Source: Bradyrhizobium diazoefficiens USDA 110 (lineage in GTDB: Bacteria; Pseudomonadota; Alphaproteobacteria; Rhizobiales; Xanthobacteraceae). From it: 64,000 nucleotides of DNA. The position numbers were made by a program, and so were the translations under genes. Shown piece by piece: positions 56,200-64,000 of the stretch. The notes under the pieces are model-generated. The model did not search any database, was not told where the DNA came from, and was given only the letters and a program-made list of their open reading frames with translations. Position 1 is the first letter of the stretch. Each line of letters opens with the position of its first letter. The stretch spans positions 8,914,001 to 8,978,000 of the forward strand of contig NC_004463.1 of the NCBI RefSeq assembly GCF_000011365.1. The letters are read 5' to 3'.

Positions 56200-57516
56200 A
56201 TGGACATGGACCTCAAAGACTTCATGGAGTTCGTGCAGACGACCGCACGCAGCGTCGGGGCGGAGATTTCCTCACCCTGGTTCTACCTGCAATTTGGTCT
56301 CATTCTCGCGGCAGCCGGCATCGCCTATGCCGCGGAAGCCGGCGTTCGCAACCGCGTCGACATGACATCGCTGGCGATGGGCTGGCCGCTGCCGCTCCGG
56401 CACTTCTCCCGCGTCATGGTCTCCAGTGCCTCGACGGCGGTGTTCACCCTGCTCGTGATCATCTCCCGCTTCGTGATGTACCATGCGACCTGGCCGAGCC
56501 GCAGCTATCTCTTGATGGTCGCCGCCAAGATGGGGTTGGCCTGGCTGGCGATCCGGCTCGTGACCTCGGTGCTGCGCAACGCCTTCATCGTCAAGCTGGT
56601 GTCGATCACGGCGTGGTTCGTCGCCGCGCTCTCCATCCTCGGCCAGCTCGACGCGACGATCGATCTGCTCGATTCCTTCGCGATCGTGCTTGGCGGCCTG
56701 CGGCTGACCCCGCTGCTGGTGATCAAGGCCGGCGCGCTGCTGCTCATCGCGCTGTGGGCCACCAACATCGCCAGCAATTTCGCCGAGAGCCGGATCAACT
56801 CGACCACCGATCTGACGCCGTCGGTGCAGGTGCTGCTGGTCAAGATCATCCGCATCGGACTTCTGGCCATCGCAATCGTCATTGCGCTCGGCGCGGTCGG
56901 CATCGACCTCTCGGCGCTCGCGGTATTCTCCGGCGCGGTCGGCGTCGGCATCGGTATCGGCCTGCAGAAGATCGTCGCCAATTTCATCTCGGGGATCATC
57001 CTGCTCGCCGACAAGTCGGTGAAGCCCGGCGATCTCGTCACCATCGGCGACAACACCGGGCGCATCAGCGCGATGAAGACGCGTTATATTTCCGTCGCCG
57101 CCGGCGACGGCCGCGAGTTCCTGGTGCCGAACGAGGACCTGGTGACGCAGAAGGTCGTCAACTGGACCTATACCGACAAGAACACGCTGGTGAAGATCGC
57201 CTTCGGCACCAATTACGACGCCGACCCCAGGCTGGTCTGCAAGCTCGCCATCGAGACGGCCATAGCCCATCCCCGCGCGCAGAAAGCCAAGCCGCCGAAC
57301 TGCATCCTGACCGAGTTCGCGGAGGCCGGGATGAAGTTCTCGCTGACCCTCTGGCTCGCCGACCCCGACGGCATGGACAATGTCAAAAGCGACGTGATGC
57401 TGGCGCTATGGGAGGCCTTCAAGCGCGAGGGCATCCGGGTTCCCTATCCGGTCCGCGAAATCCGCGTCCGCGGCGGCGCCCTGCCGGTGGAAACCACCGT
57501 AGAAGTCCCGAATTAG
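56200..57516 (+). CDS. MscS-family mechanosensitive channel
   Basis: 438 residues with five or six hydrophobic segments before the MscS core: VGVGIGIGLQKIVANFISG (pore helix and beta-domain entry), ILLADKSVKPGDLVTIGDNTG and the cytosolic alpha-beta domain to IREIRVRGGALPVE-type end. Compared with the 286-residue E. coli MscS it has extra N-terminal helices, like YbdG/YbiO-type relatives. It releases solutes under hypo-osmotic stress. ATG 56200 is the chosen start; ATG 56206 is also possible. It diverges from the antiporter gene, suggesting shared osmotic context. Confidence 0.9.
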   Translation: MDMDLKDFMEFVQTTARSVGAEISSPWFYLQFGLILAAAGIAYAAEAGVRNRVDMTSLAMGWPLPLRHFSRVMVSSASTAVFTLLVIISRFVMYHATWPSRSYLLMVAAKMGLAWLAIRLVTSVLRNAFIVKLVSITAWFVAALSILGQLDATIDLLDSFAIVLGGLRLTPLLVIKAGALLLIALWATNIASNFAESRINSTTDLTPSVQVLLVKIIRIGLLAIAIVIALGAVGIDLSALAVFSGAVGVGIGIGLQKIVANFISGIILLADKSVKPGDLVTIGDNTGRISAMKTRYISVAAGDGREFLVPNEDLVTQKVVNWTYTDKNTLVKIAFGTNYDADPRLVCKLAIETAIAHPRAQKAKPPNCILTEFAEAGMKFSLTLWLADPDGMDNVKSDVMLALWEAFKREGIRVPYPVREIRVRGGALPVETTVEVPN

Positions 57517-57632
57517 GCCCGCTTTCGGGCGCAAGGCCCACGCTCGGCTTGCATGAAGGCCCGCGATCATTAGATTAGGGCCTGAAATCAAGCCCTTTCC
57601 ACCGCATCGAGCCCCGCAAAGACCATACAAGC

Positions 57633-58451
57633 ATGAGCTACGTCGAAGCCACCGATACCTCCCTGCGCAAGACCGGACAGATCAAGCTGCATGGACCGAG
57701 CGCCTTTGCCGGCATGCGCAAGGCGGGCGCGCTGGTAGCCAAGTGCCTCGACGAGCTCACCGACATTGTCGGGCCGGGCGTGCCGACCGAGCGCATCGAC
57801 CAGTTCGTCCGCGACTTCGCCTTCAGCCATGGCGCCTATCCGGCGACGCTGATGTATCGCGGCTACCGCTACTCGACCTGCACCTCGCTCAACCACGTGG
57901 TCTGCCACGGCATGCCCGGCGACCGTCCGCTGAAAGAGGGTGACATCGTCAACATCGACGTCACCTTCATCGTCGACGGCTGGTACGGCGATTCCAGCCG
58001 GATGTATGCGATCGGCCCGATTGCGCGCAAGGCCGAGCGGCTGATCGAGGTGACCTATGAAGCCATGATGCGCGGCATCGCGGCGGTGAAGCCCGGCGCC
58101 ACCACCGGCGACATCGGCCACGCCATCCAGAGCTTCGTGGAGCCGCAAGGCATGAGCGTGGTGCGCGATTTCTGCGGCCATGGCCTCGGCCGCATGTTCC
58201 ACGACGAGCCGAACATCATCCATATCGGCCGGCCCGGCGAAGGCGTCCAGCTCAAGCCCGGCATGTTCTTCACCATCGAGCCGATGATCAATCTCGGCAA
58301 GCCGCATGTGAAGATCCTCTCCGACGGCTGGACCGCGGTGACCCGCGACCGTTCGCTGTCCGCGCAGTTCGAGCATTCGGTGGGCGTGACCGCGACCGGC
58401 GTCGAGATCTTCACGCTGTCGGAGCGCCACGGCGAGAAGCAGATCGGGTGA
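57633..58451 (+). CDS. map: Type I methionine aminopeptidase
   Basis: Removes the initiator methionine. In the 272-residue product all the catalytic residues align with E. coli MAP: H92 in VVCHG, metal ligands D109 and D120 (NIDVTFIVDGWYGD), H183 in FCGHGLGR, E216 in TIEPM and E247 in FEHS. It is complete with a normal length. A GC-rich hairpin GCCCGCTTTCGGGC (57517-57530) lies between the channel gene and map. It precedes the convergent Ada-like gene by 14 bases. Confidence 0.96.
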   Translation: MSYVEATDTSLRKTGQIKLHGPSAFAGMRKAGALVAKCLDELTDIVGPGVPTERIDQFVRDFAFSHGAYPATLMYRGYRYSTCTSLNHVVCHGMPGDRPLKEGDIVNIDVTFIVDGWYGDSSRMYAIGPIARKAERLIEVTYEAMMRGIAAVKPGATTGDIGHAIQSFVEPQGMSVVRDFCGHGLGRMFHDEPNIIHIGRPGEGVQLKPGMFFTIEPMINLGKPHVKILSDGWTAVTRDRSLSAQFEHSVGVTATGVEIFTLSERHGEKQIG

Positions 58452-58465
58452 TCCCGGCGCGCGTC

Positions 58466-59062
58466 CTATCGCCGGCGGCGGAATAACGACGGCGGCCGCC
58501 TGTAGGTCGCGGCAAAAGCATCGTTGAAGCGGCGGACGCTGCCGAAGCCCGCCGCAAACGCAATCTCCGCCAACGTCATCTCAGTCTGGTCGATCAGACG
58601 CTTGGCTTCCTGCACCCGGCGGGTCGCCGCGATCTCGCTCGGGCTCGCGCCGGTGTGGCGCATGAACAGGCGCAGCAGATGGCGCGGCCCGACCCCAAGC
58701 GCTTCTGCAAGCTCCACCATCGACGCGCGATCCAGAAAACCGTCGTTGATCAGGCGCATGCCGCGCGCAACGGTGGTGGCGGTCCCCATCCAGGCCGGCG
58801 ACCCCGGCGCCGTTTCCGGCCGCCAACGCAGGCATGGGCGGAAGCCGGCGCGCTCCGCAGCCGCAGCGGTCGGATAGAAGGTCACGTTCTCGGAGCGCGC
58901 GGGGCGAACCGGACAGACCGGCCGGCAATAGATCCGCGTCGAGCGGACGCCGGAGAAGAACAGGCCGTCGAACGCGCGCGCACGCGCCAGCCGCGCCCGG
59001 TCGCATGTGTCCCAGTCGAGATGTGGTGGCAGCGTTTGCCGATGTGCCGAACCTGTCGCCAT
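58466..59062 (-). CDS. Ada-type AraC regulator with an incomplete zinc site
   Basis: 198 residues: an N-terminal Ada methylphosphotriester-repair domain (FDGLFFSGVRSTRIYCRPVC, then FRPCLRWRPE) and an AraC-type double helix-turn-helix (ASMVELAEALGVGPRHLLRL and AEIAFAAGFGSVRRFNDAF). Zinc ligands C46, C50 and C77 are present, but the fourth, normally Cys in CLRC, is W80. There is no methyltransferase or glycosylase domain, so the length resembles AdaA of Bacillus. Without the fourth ligand the zinc-bound nucleophile may not function. It diverges from an EamA transporter gene by 130 bases, its probable target. Confidence 0.85.
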   Translation of the reverse strand: MATGSAHRQTLPPHLDWDTCDRARLARARAFDGLFFSGVRSTRIYCRPVCPVRPARSENVTFYPTAAAAERAGFRPCLRWRPETAPGSPAWMGTATTVARGMRLINDGFLDRASMVELAEALGVGPRHLLRLFMRHTGASPSEIAATRRVQEAKRLIDQTEMTLAEIAFAAGFGSVRRFNDAFAATYRRPPSLFRRRR

Positions 59063-59192
59063 CGCGGAAGAATAATGGCCGCGCGGCTCGCCGAGTAGCT
59101 GAAATCGGACTCGGTCGGGCGATGAGGTCCGAATTCAGCCAGCCCGCGCCGTCGCTCCGGATCATGGTGCCGACACATCGGGAGCACATCGC

Positions 59193-60152
59193 ATGAGCAC
59201 GCAGGCGCAACAAACGACGTCAGGACAAACCACGCTCGCGTTCGAAATCGGGCTCCTGCTGCTGCTGGCGCTGATCTGGGGCAGCTCGTTCACGCTGATC
59301 AAGGTCGCGATCCCCTCGATTCCGCCCTTCACGATGGTCGCGGCGCGGGTGACGATCGCAGCCATTCTCCTGCTCCTGATCGCTCGCGCGCAGGGACACG
59401 CCCTTCCCCGCCGGGGATCGGTGTGGGCTGCGTTCCTCGTGCAGGGCCTGCTGCAAAGCGCGCTACCGTTCACCCTGATCAGCTGGGGCGAGACGCATAT
59501 CGCCAGCGGCCTCGCCGGCGTGCTCAATGCGACCCCGCCGATGTTCGTGCTCGCGATCGCGTTGACGACCGGGCGCGGGCGGCAGACCGTCAGCGGCCGG
59601 AAGATCATCGGCGTCGCTCTTGGCCTTGCGGGCGTTGCCGTGACCATGGGCGCCGACGCGCTCTCGGGGATCGGCACGACCGCTCCGCTGGCGCAAGCGG
59701 CCGTGCTGTGCGCGAGCCTCTGCTACGCGGTCGCGCCGATATGGGGACAGCGCTTCTCGGGCCTTCCCGCGATCGTCACGGCCGCCGGAGCCATGAGCTG
59801 CGCAGCGGTGCTGATGCTCCCCGCGGCCGCCGTTCTCGAACGGCCATGGACGCTGGCGCCGCCGCCCGCGCAGGCGATCGCAGCGGTGATCGCGCTCGCG
59901 GTGATCTGCACGGCGTTCGCGATGGTGATCTATTTCCGGCTGATCCACACGCTTGGCCCGCTCGGCACGACCAGCGGCAGCTATCTGCGCGCGGGCTTCG
60001 CCGTGGCGCTCGGCACCGCGTGGCTTGGCGAGCGTTTTAGCTGGTCCAGTCTTGCCGGAATGGCGCTCATCCTCGCCGGCGTGGTGGCGGTCACGGTGCC
60101 CGCTCCTGCACGGACCGGCAAGACAGCGACCGGCGCACCGTCCCGCAATTGA
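59193..60152 (+). CDS. EamA/DMT-superfamily transporter
   Basis: 319 residues with ten predicted helices in two EamA repeats. The first begins [20 protein letters not shown], and the second has [18 protein letters not shown]; both carry the typical W-G-S/F pattern of drug/metabolite exporters. The substrate cannot be predicted. It is divergent from the Ada-like regulator and precedes radC by 40 bases, but is unlikely to be functionally linked to it. Confidence 0.9.
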   Translation: MSTQAQQTTSGQTTLAFEIGLLLLLALIWGSSFTLIKVAIPSIPPFTMVAARVTIAAILLLLIARAQGHALPRRGSVWAAFLVQGLLQSALPFTLISWGETHIASGLAGVLNATPPMFVLAIALTTGRGRQTVSGRKIIGVALGLAGVAVTMGADALSGIGTTAPLAQAAVLCASLCYAVAPIWGQRFSGLPAIVTAAGAMSCAAVLMLPAAAVLERPWTLAPPPAQAIAAVIALAVICTAFAMVIYFRLIHTLGPLGTTSGSYLRAGFAVALGTAWLGERFSWSSLAGMALILAGVVAVTVPAPARTGKTATGAPSRN

Positions 60153-60192
60153 CGGTTGCAAAAGCGCAGGTCCCCGGCGATGCTGGCGGCCG

Positions 60193-60813
60193 ATGCCCGC
60201 CAAAGCCGACCACGACAAGACCAAGCCGGAGGACGCGCCGCACTATCACGGCCATCGCGAGCGGTTGCGCGAGCGCTTTTACAGCGCCGGGGCGGATGCG
60301 CTCAGCGACTACGAGCTTTTGGAGATGGCGCTGTTTCCGGCGCTGCCGCGGCGCGACACCAAGCCGCTCGCGAAGACGCTGATCAAGATTTTCGGCTCGT
60401 TCGCCGAGGTCGTGCACGCGCCGGTGGCGCGCTTGCGCGAGATCGACGGCATCGGCGAATCCGCGATCCACCAGCTCAAGCTGATCGCAGCCGCCGCGCA
60501 TCGCGTCGCCAAGGGCGAGGTCAACAGCCGCAACGCGCTGTCGTCCTGGAACGAGGTGATCGACTATTGCCGCACCAGCATCATGGTGGTGGCCTTTGCC
60601 GACAAGGAGCAATTCCGTCTGCTCTTCCTCGACAAGCGCAACCAGCTCATCGCCGACGAGGTGCAGCAGACCGGCACCGTCGACCACACCCCGGTCTATC
60701 CGCGCGAGGTGATCAAGCGCGCGCTGGAGCTGTCGGCAACCGCCTTGATCCTGGTGCACAACCACCCCACTACCCACCCTATGATCACGTTGGATCACGT
60801 TCAATACCGATGA
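60193..60813 (+). pseudogene. radC: radC, 3' end replaced by an integrated element
   Basis: The frame from ATG 60193 encodes the helix-hairpin-helix-like N-terminal half ([36 protein letters not shown]) and the JAB/MPN domain up to LVHNHP (residues to about 192). In RadC the sequence should continue SGDPTPS-x-x-D; here it changes to [14 protein letters not shown] and stops. The catalytic Asp and about 40 further residues are lost. The break at about 60766-60769 coincides with the left end of an integrase-carrying element, so this is a chimeric, probably inactive, RadC of 206 residues. Confidence 0.88.
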
Positions 60814-60970
60814 ATCATCAACGATATATCCGATTTTTTCTTCATTGCACACAGGGGGCGGCTATGGCAAATTGGGAGCGGTAAGAGGGGTTGAAAGCGG
60901 CTTTCCGATCCCAGCAAACGATCCCCGTTTCTCCTCGACCGATCCCAGTTGCGGCACAGGAGGAAACGCC
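60766..60970. other. Left junction of the integrated element (putative att site)
   Basis: RadC homology ends at CACAACCACCCC (60757-60768), just where the JAMM codons begin. From there to the integrase ATG the sequence is AT-richer than the flanking genome (ATCAACGATATATCCGATTT, TTTTTCTTCATTGCACACAG). TGATCACG/GATCACGT near 60782-60799 forms a near-repeat (ATGATCACGT and TGGATCACGT). The matching direct repeat and the rest of radC should lie beyond the right end of the window. Confidence 0.6.
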
Positions 60971-62212
60971 ATGCCAAGCCTGACCGACACCGCGATCCGA
61001 CATGCGTTGAAGCGGGTGGAGCTAAGTCAGAAACAGGAAAATCTCGCCGACGGTGAAGGGCGCGGCACCGGCCGCCTCGTGCTTGTCCTCAAGCCCATGC
61101 CGAAGCGCGTCACCGCCGACTGGATGGCGCAGCAATGGCGCGATGGGAAGCGGACCAAGAAGAAGCTCGGGGCTTATCCCTCCATATCGCTCGCCCAGGC
61201 ACGCGAAATATTCAAACGCGACTTCGCCGACGTCATCCAGAAGGGTCGCAGCATCAAGATCGCTACCGACACGCGCCCCGGCACCGTCGCTGATCTGTTC
61301 GAAGGCTATGTCGCCGCGCTCAAGGATGCGAGCAAGCCGTCCTGGAAGGAAACGGAAAAAGGCCTTAACAAGATCGCCGACACGCTCGGACGCAACCGCC
61401 TCGCTCGCGAGATCGAGGCCGAGGAAATCATCGAGCTGATCCGCCCGATCTACGAGCGCGGTGCCAAATCAATGGCCGACCATGTGCGCTCCTATCTCCA
61501 TGCCGCCTTTAGCTGGGGCATGAAGTCTGACAACGACTATCGGCAGCAGTCTTCCAGACGCTTTCGACTCCCTTTCAATCCGGCAACCGGCATTCCTACC
61601 GAGCCTAAGATCCAGGGCACGCGCTGGCTTGACGAAGACGAGTTTGTGCAACTCTATCGCTGGCTGGAGAGCCCCGACACGCCGGTCCACCCCTCCTATC
61701 CCCGCGCGGTGCAACTCATCATGCTGACAGGGCAGCGCGTCGAGGAGATCGCGCGGTTTCATGTCAATCAATGGGACGCCAGTGAGCGAATCATCGACTG
61801 GTCGAAGACCAAGAACCTCCAGCCGCACGCTGTCCCAGTGCCATTGCTTGCCGCCGAGCTGATCGAAAAGATCAAGCCGAACGAGTATGGCTGGTTCTTC
61901 CCCTCCGCCAAGGACCCCTCGAAGCCTGTCAGCCACGGCACTCTTTATAGCTTTGTTTGGCGGCAGCGAGATCGCGGCGTGATTCCATATGCGACAAACC
62001 GCGATCTCCGGCGCACGTTCAAGACGCTCGCCGGCAAGGCAGGCGTGTCGAAGGAAATCCGCGATCGCCTCCAGAACCACGCGCTACAGGATGTCAGCTC
62101 CAAGCACTACGACCGCTGGCACTATATGATCGAGAAACGCGCTGGCATGGCGAAATGGGACAAATTCGTGCGCGCCATGCTGGCGAAGAAGCGACTGAAA
62201 GAGGCCGCATGA
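60971..62212 (+). CDS. P4-type tyrosine recombinase (integrase)
   Basis: 413 residues. The N-terminal DUF4102-like domain (GRLVLVLKPMPKRVTADW, KKKLGAYPSISLAQAREIFK) and a SAM-like core-binding domain precede the catalytic domain, with R256 in LTGQRVEEIARF, R347 in NRDLRRTFK (the usual His of HxxR is R344, as seen in some P4 integrases), H370 in LQNHAL and the nucleophile Y380 in SKHYDRW. AGGAGG at 60958-60963 supports the ATG. It is the first gene inside the element and points away from the truncated radC. Its stop overlaps the next gene's start codon. Confidence 0.93.
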   Translation: MPSLTDTAIRHALKRVELSQKQENLADGEGRGTGRLVLVLKPMPKRVTADWMAQQWRDGKRTKKKLGAYPSISLAQAREIFKRDFADVIQKGRSIKIATDTRPGTVADLFEGYVAALKDASKPSWKETEKGLNKIADTLGRNRLAREIEAEEIIELIRPIYERGAKSMADHVRSYLHAAFSWGMKSDNDYRQQSSRRFRLPFNPATGIPTEPKIQGTRWLDEDEFVQLYRWLESPDTPVHPSYPRAVQLIMLTGQRVEEIARFHVNQWDASERIIDWSKTKNLQPHAVPVPLLAAELIEKIKPNEYGWFFPSAKDPSKPVSHGTLYSFVWRQRDRGVIPYATNRDLRRTFKTLAGKAGVSKEIRDRLQNHALQDVSSKHYDRWHYMIEKRAGMAKWDKFVRAMLAKKRLKEAA

Positions 62213-63552
62213 GCTCGCGGCCGCGAAAGCCCCCTCGCCGCAGCGATGCGCTCGGTTCCGCTGGCGAAGTGGACGCGCAAAGCTACACGGCGTTCGTCGG
62301 GGATCTGAAGCAGAAGATCGCGGCGGCACGCCACCGAGCCAGCTTGTCGATCAACCGCGAGCTAGTGACGCTCTACTGGACGATCGGGCGCGACATCCTG
62401 GAACGGCAGGAGCGCGAAGGTTGGGGTGCCCGGGTGGTCGACCGTCTGGCTGGCGATCTTCGCCTGGCTTTCCCGGAAATGACCGGTTTATCGCCCCGGA
62501 ATCTGAAATACATGCGCTCGTTCGCCGAGGCCTGGCCCAACGGCGAATTTGTGCAACAGGTTGTTGCACTATTGCCATGGGGGCATAACGTCCGTTTGCT
62601 CGACGCCGTCAAAACGCAGGAAGAGCGCACCTGGTACGCGCGGCAGGCAATTGAACACGGCTGGAGTCGTAACGTTCTTGTCCATCAGATCGAAAGCAAG
62701 CTTTTTGCCCGGCAAGGAAGCGCCCTCACCAATTTCTCGCGAACCCTGCCCGCAGAGCAGTCCGAGCTTGCCCAACAAATCCTCAAAGACCCCTACACGT
62801 TCGACTTCCTCTCGCTTGGCCCAGACATGCTGGAGCGCGACCTCGAGCGTGGTTTGGTCGAGCATCTGCGTTCACTCATCCTCGAGCTCGGCAAGGGCTT
62901 CGCATTCGTCGGCAGCCAATATCACCTCGAAGTCGGCGGGCAGGATTACTACTTGGACCTTCTTTTCTATCATCTGCGTCTTCGCTGCTTCGTGGTGATC
63001 GAGCTGAAGATCGAAGACTTCAAACCCGAATTTGCGGGAAAGATGAACTTTTACCTCTCGGCCGTGGACGAGCAATTGCGCCATCCCGACGACAAACCGA
63101 CCATCGGCATCATCTTGTGCAAAGGGCGCAACGAGGTGATCGTGGAATACGCGTTGCGAGACTCCAGCAAACCGATGGGGGTCGCCCAGTATCAGCTCTC
63201 GGCTGCGTTGCCGCCACAACTCGAGGATGCCCTCCCGACGGCCGCGGAGTTCGCGCGAGAATTTCCACTGATGTCCGTGGTCAAGCTACGCATCGAAATC
63301 GAGCGCGCGGTACGCGATCTCGCGGACAAGCGAGGCGTCGCTTTCGACCGGCCGACCGGCATCATGAAAATGCTCCGTGATCTGCATCGAAATGGATCGG
63401 TGCCAAGTAGCACAGAGCAGATGCTCGACGCCCTCCACACCATGAACGAAGCTACGCATGGCATGGATGTGGACCCGGAGACCGCTGAACGCGCCGTCGA
63501 AATCGGCACGATCTTCCTTGGGGAACTCCAGAAACTGAATACAGACGAGTAA
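62209..63552 (+). CDS. YhcG/DUF1016 PD-(D/E)XK nuclease with a C-terminal HEPN-like extension
   Basis: 447 residues from ATG 62209, overlapping the integrase stop (ATGA). Residues 1-145 are the DUF1016 N-terminal domain (LSINRELVTLYWTIGRDILE, LPWGHNVRLLDAV, ARQAIEHGWSRNVLVHQIE). The nuclease domain follows, with D250 in YYLDLLFYH and E265-x-K267 in VVIELK, the complete PD-(D/E)XK set. Typical YhcG proteins end at about 350-375 residues; here an extra 90-residue helical domain (about 357-447: VVKLRIEIERAVRDLA, MLDALHTMNEATHGM, IGTIFLGELQKL) resembles the DUF4145/HEPN-like type. YhcG-type genes are common in mobile elements and defence islands. The biological target is unknown. Confidence 0.88.
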   Translation: MSSRPRKPPRRSDALGSAGEVDAQSYTAFVGDLKQKIAAARHRASLSINRELVTLYWTIGRDILERQEREGWGARVVDRLAGDLRLAFPEMTGLSPRNLKYMRSFAEAWPNGEFVQQVVALLPWGHNVRLLDAVKTQEERTWYARQAIEHGWSRNVLVHQIESKLFARQGSALTNFSRTLPAEQSELAQQILKDPYTFDFLSLGPDMLERDLERGLVEHLRSLILELGKGFAFVGSQYHLEVGGQDYYLDLLFYHLRLRCFVVIELKIEDFKPEFAGKMNFYLSAVDEQLRHPDDKPTIGIILCKGRNEVIVEYALRDSSKPMGVAQYQLSAALPPQLEDALPTAAEFAREFPLMSVVKLRIEIERAVRDLADKRGVAFDRPTGIMKMLRDLHRNGSVPSSTEQMLDALHTMNEATHGMDVDPETAERAVEIGTIFLGELQKLNTDE

Positions 63553-63553
63553 G

Positions 63554-64000
63554 GTGCTTTTCGCGGCAAATCCGACACCGACAAAACCCCAGAAAGCACA
63601 GGACAATCTCGTGGAAGACAGCTGGCCGACGTGGCTCAAAATTATGGAGAACGGCGCCGTCGGAGAAGCGCGTACGCGTTCTTTTCTCATCGACCGGTTC
63701 TGGGTTCTCGAGCGGAGCGTAGATACCGACGGGGCCGATTTTCTCATACAGCGACGCACCACCACGCAGCGATTTACCGATAGAGTCCCGCCGCGCGTCG
63801 GAGTGATACAGGCAAAATATTTTCAGGATCGCCGCACAACGCACTACATTCCCAAAAGCTACGTGGTTGACGACAAAGGAATGCCGCTCGAAGGCTTCTT
63901 CGCGCTTCTTCACGTCGGCCGGGAGGACGACGGCGAGATGTACCTGCTGTCGGCCCGGCAAATCGTCAACACGCTATCCATCAGCAGCACCCATTCACCG
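63554..64000 (+). CDS. Partial PD-(D/E)XK-like protein, cut by the window edge
   Basis: A frame opens at GTG 63554 (one base after the preceding stop; GTG 63611 with AGGAC upstream or ATG 63641 are alternatives) and runs without a stop to base 64000, 149 codons. It has an E38 in the helix GEARTRSFLIDRF, D62 in DTDGADFLIQR and Q86-A-K88 in GVIQAKYF. This E, D, QxK spacing is the signature of Mrr/DUF4365-like restriction-endonuclease folds, with Q in place of the acidic residue of (D/E)xK. The remainder (ALLHVGREDDGEMYLLSAR) is consistent with that fold's last strands. The downstream part is outside the window. Confidence 0.62.
   Translation, partial: MLFAANPTPTKPQKAQDNLVEDSWPTWLKIMENGAVGEARTRSFLIDRFWVLERSVDTDGADFLIQRRTTTQRFTDRVPPRVGVIQAKYFQDRRTTHYIPKSYVVDDKGMPLEGFFALLHVGREDDGEMYLLSARQIVNTLSISSTHSP

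Noticed and set aside
61990..62010. Missing His of the HxxR motif in the integrase (R344) as a sign of inactivity
   Set aside because: An Arg at this place (RDLRR) occurs in other P4-type integrases, and the remaining catalytic residues are intact.

Overview
The window reads as chromosome of a high-GC alphaproteobacterium, most likely Bradyrhizobium or a close relative in the Nitrobacteraceae. The grounds are the pckA / chvI-chvG-hprK-EIIA-HPr neighbourhood typical of Rhizobiales, a DUF2865 protein, a free-standing sigma region 1.1 protein, periplasmic caspase-like proteins, and many short palindromic intergenic repeats of the kind common in these genomes. This assignment is inferred from gene content only; no rRNA, tRNA or CRISPR array was seen.

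Left part (1-24 kb) is mostly core metabolism: a 5'-truncated HIT protein, nudC, a PfkB sugar kinase, an Lrp/AsnC regulator, phosphomannomutase/phosphoglucomutase, a membrane-anchored aspartic protease, the HrpB helicase, UDP-glucose dehydrogenase, an acyltransferase, DNA polymerase I (with a decayed proofreading site), a LysE exporter, a YfcG-like glutathione transferase, pyrE, glycogen phosphorylase, an acyl-CoA thioesterase and pckA with a clear terminator.

The middle (24-38 kb) is regulatory. A secreted TPR-CHAT protein and a HugZ protein stand between pckA and the chvI-chvG two-component system, which is followed by a short HPr kinase, a mannose-type EIIA and HPr. Then come a GT39 membrane glycosyltransferase, divergent lepA and a periplasmic caspase-like protein.

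From 38 to 50 kb lie an SRPBCC protein, a secreted S12 serine hydrolase, an aspartate/glutamate racemase, an acyl-CoA dehydrogenase-like flavoprotein, a PAS-GGDEF-EAL protein, two peptidoglycan enzymes (L,D-transpeptidase and MepA) and the modABC molybdate transporter.

At 50-54 kb a tight four-gene minus-strand operon (SAM methyltransferase, DedA, LpxH/PlcP-type metallophosphatase, GT4 glycosyltransferase) looks like a membrane-lipid remodelling unit. It is followed by a CPA1 antiporter, an MscS-type channel, map, an Ada-like regulator lacking one zinc ligand, and an EamA transporter.

The right edge (60.77-64 kb) is the start of an integrated element. radC is cut inside its catalytic HNHP motif and followed by a tyrosine recombinase. 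Translationally overlapping the recombinase is a YhcG/DUF1016 PD-(D/E)XK nuclease with an extra C-terminal helical domain, and next to it a second, partial protein with an E-D-QxK nuclease signature. This module runs off the window and is the best candidate here for an undescribed, possibly defence-related, system.
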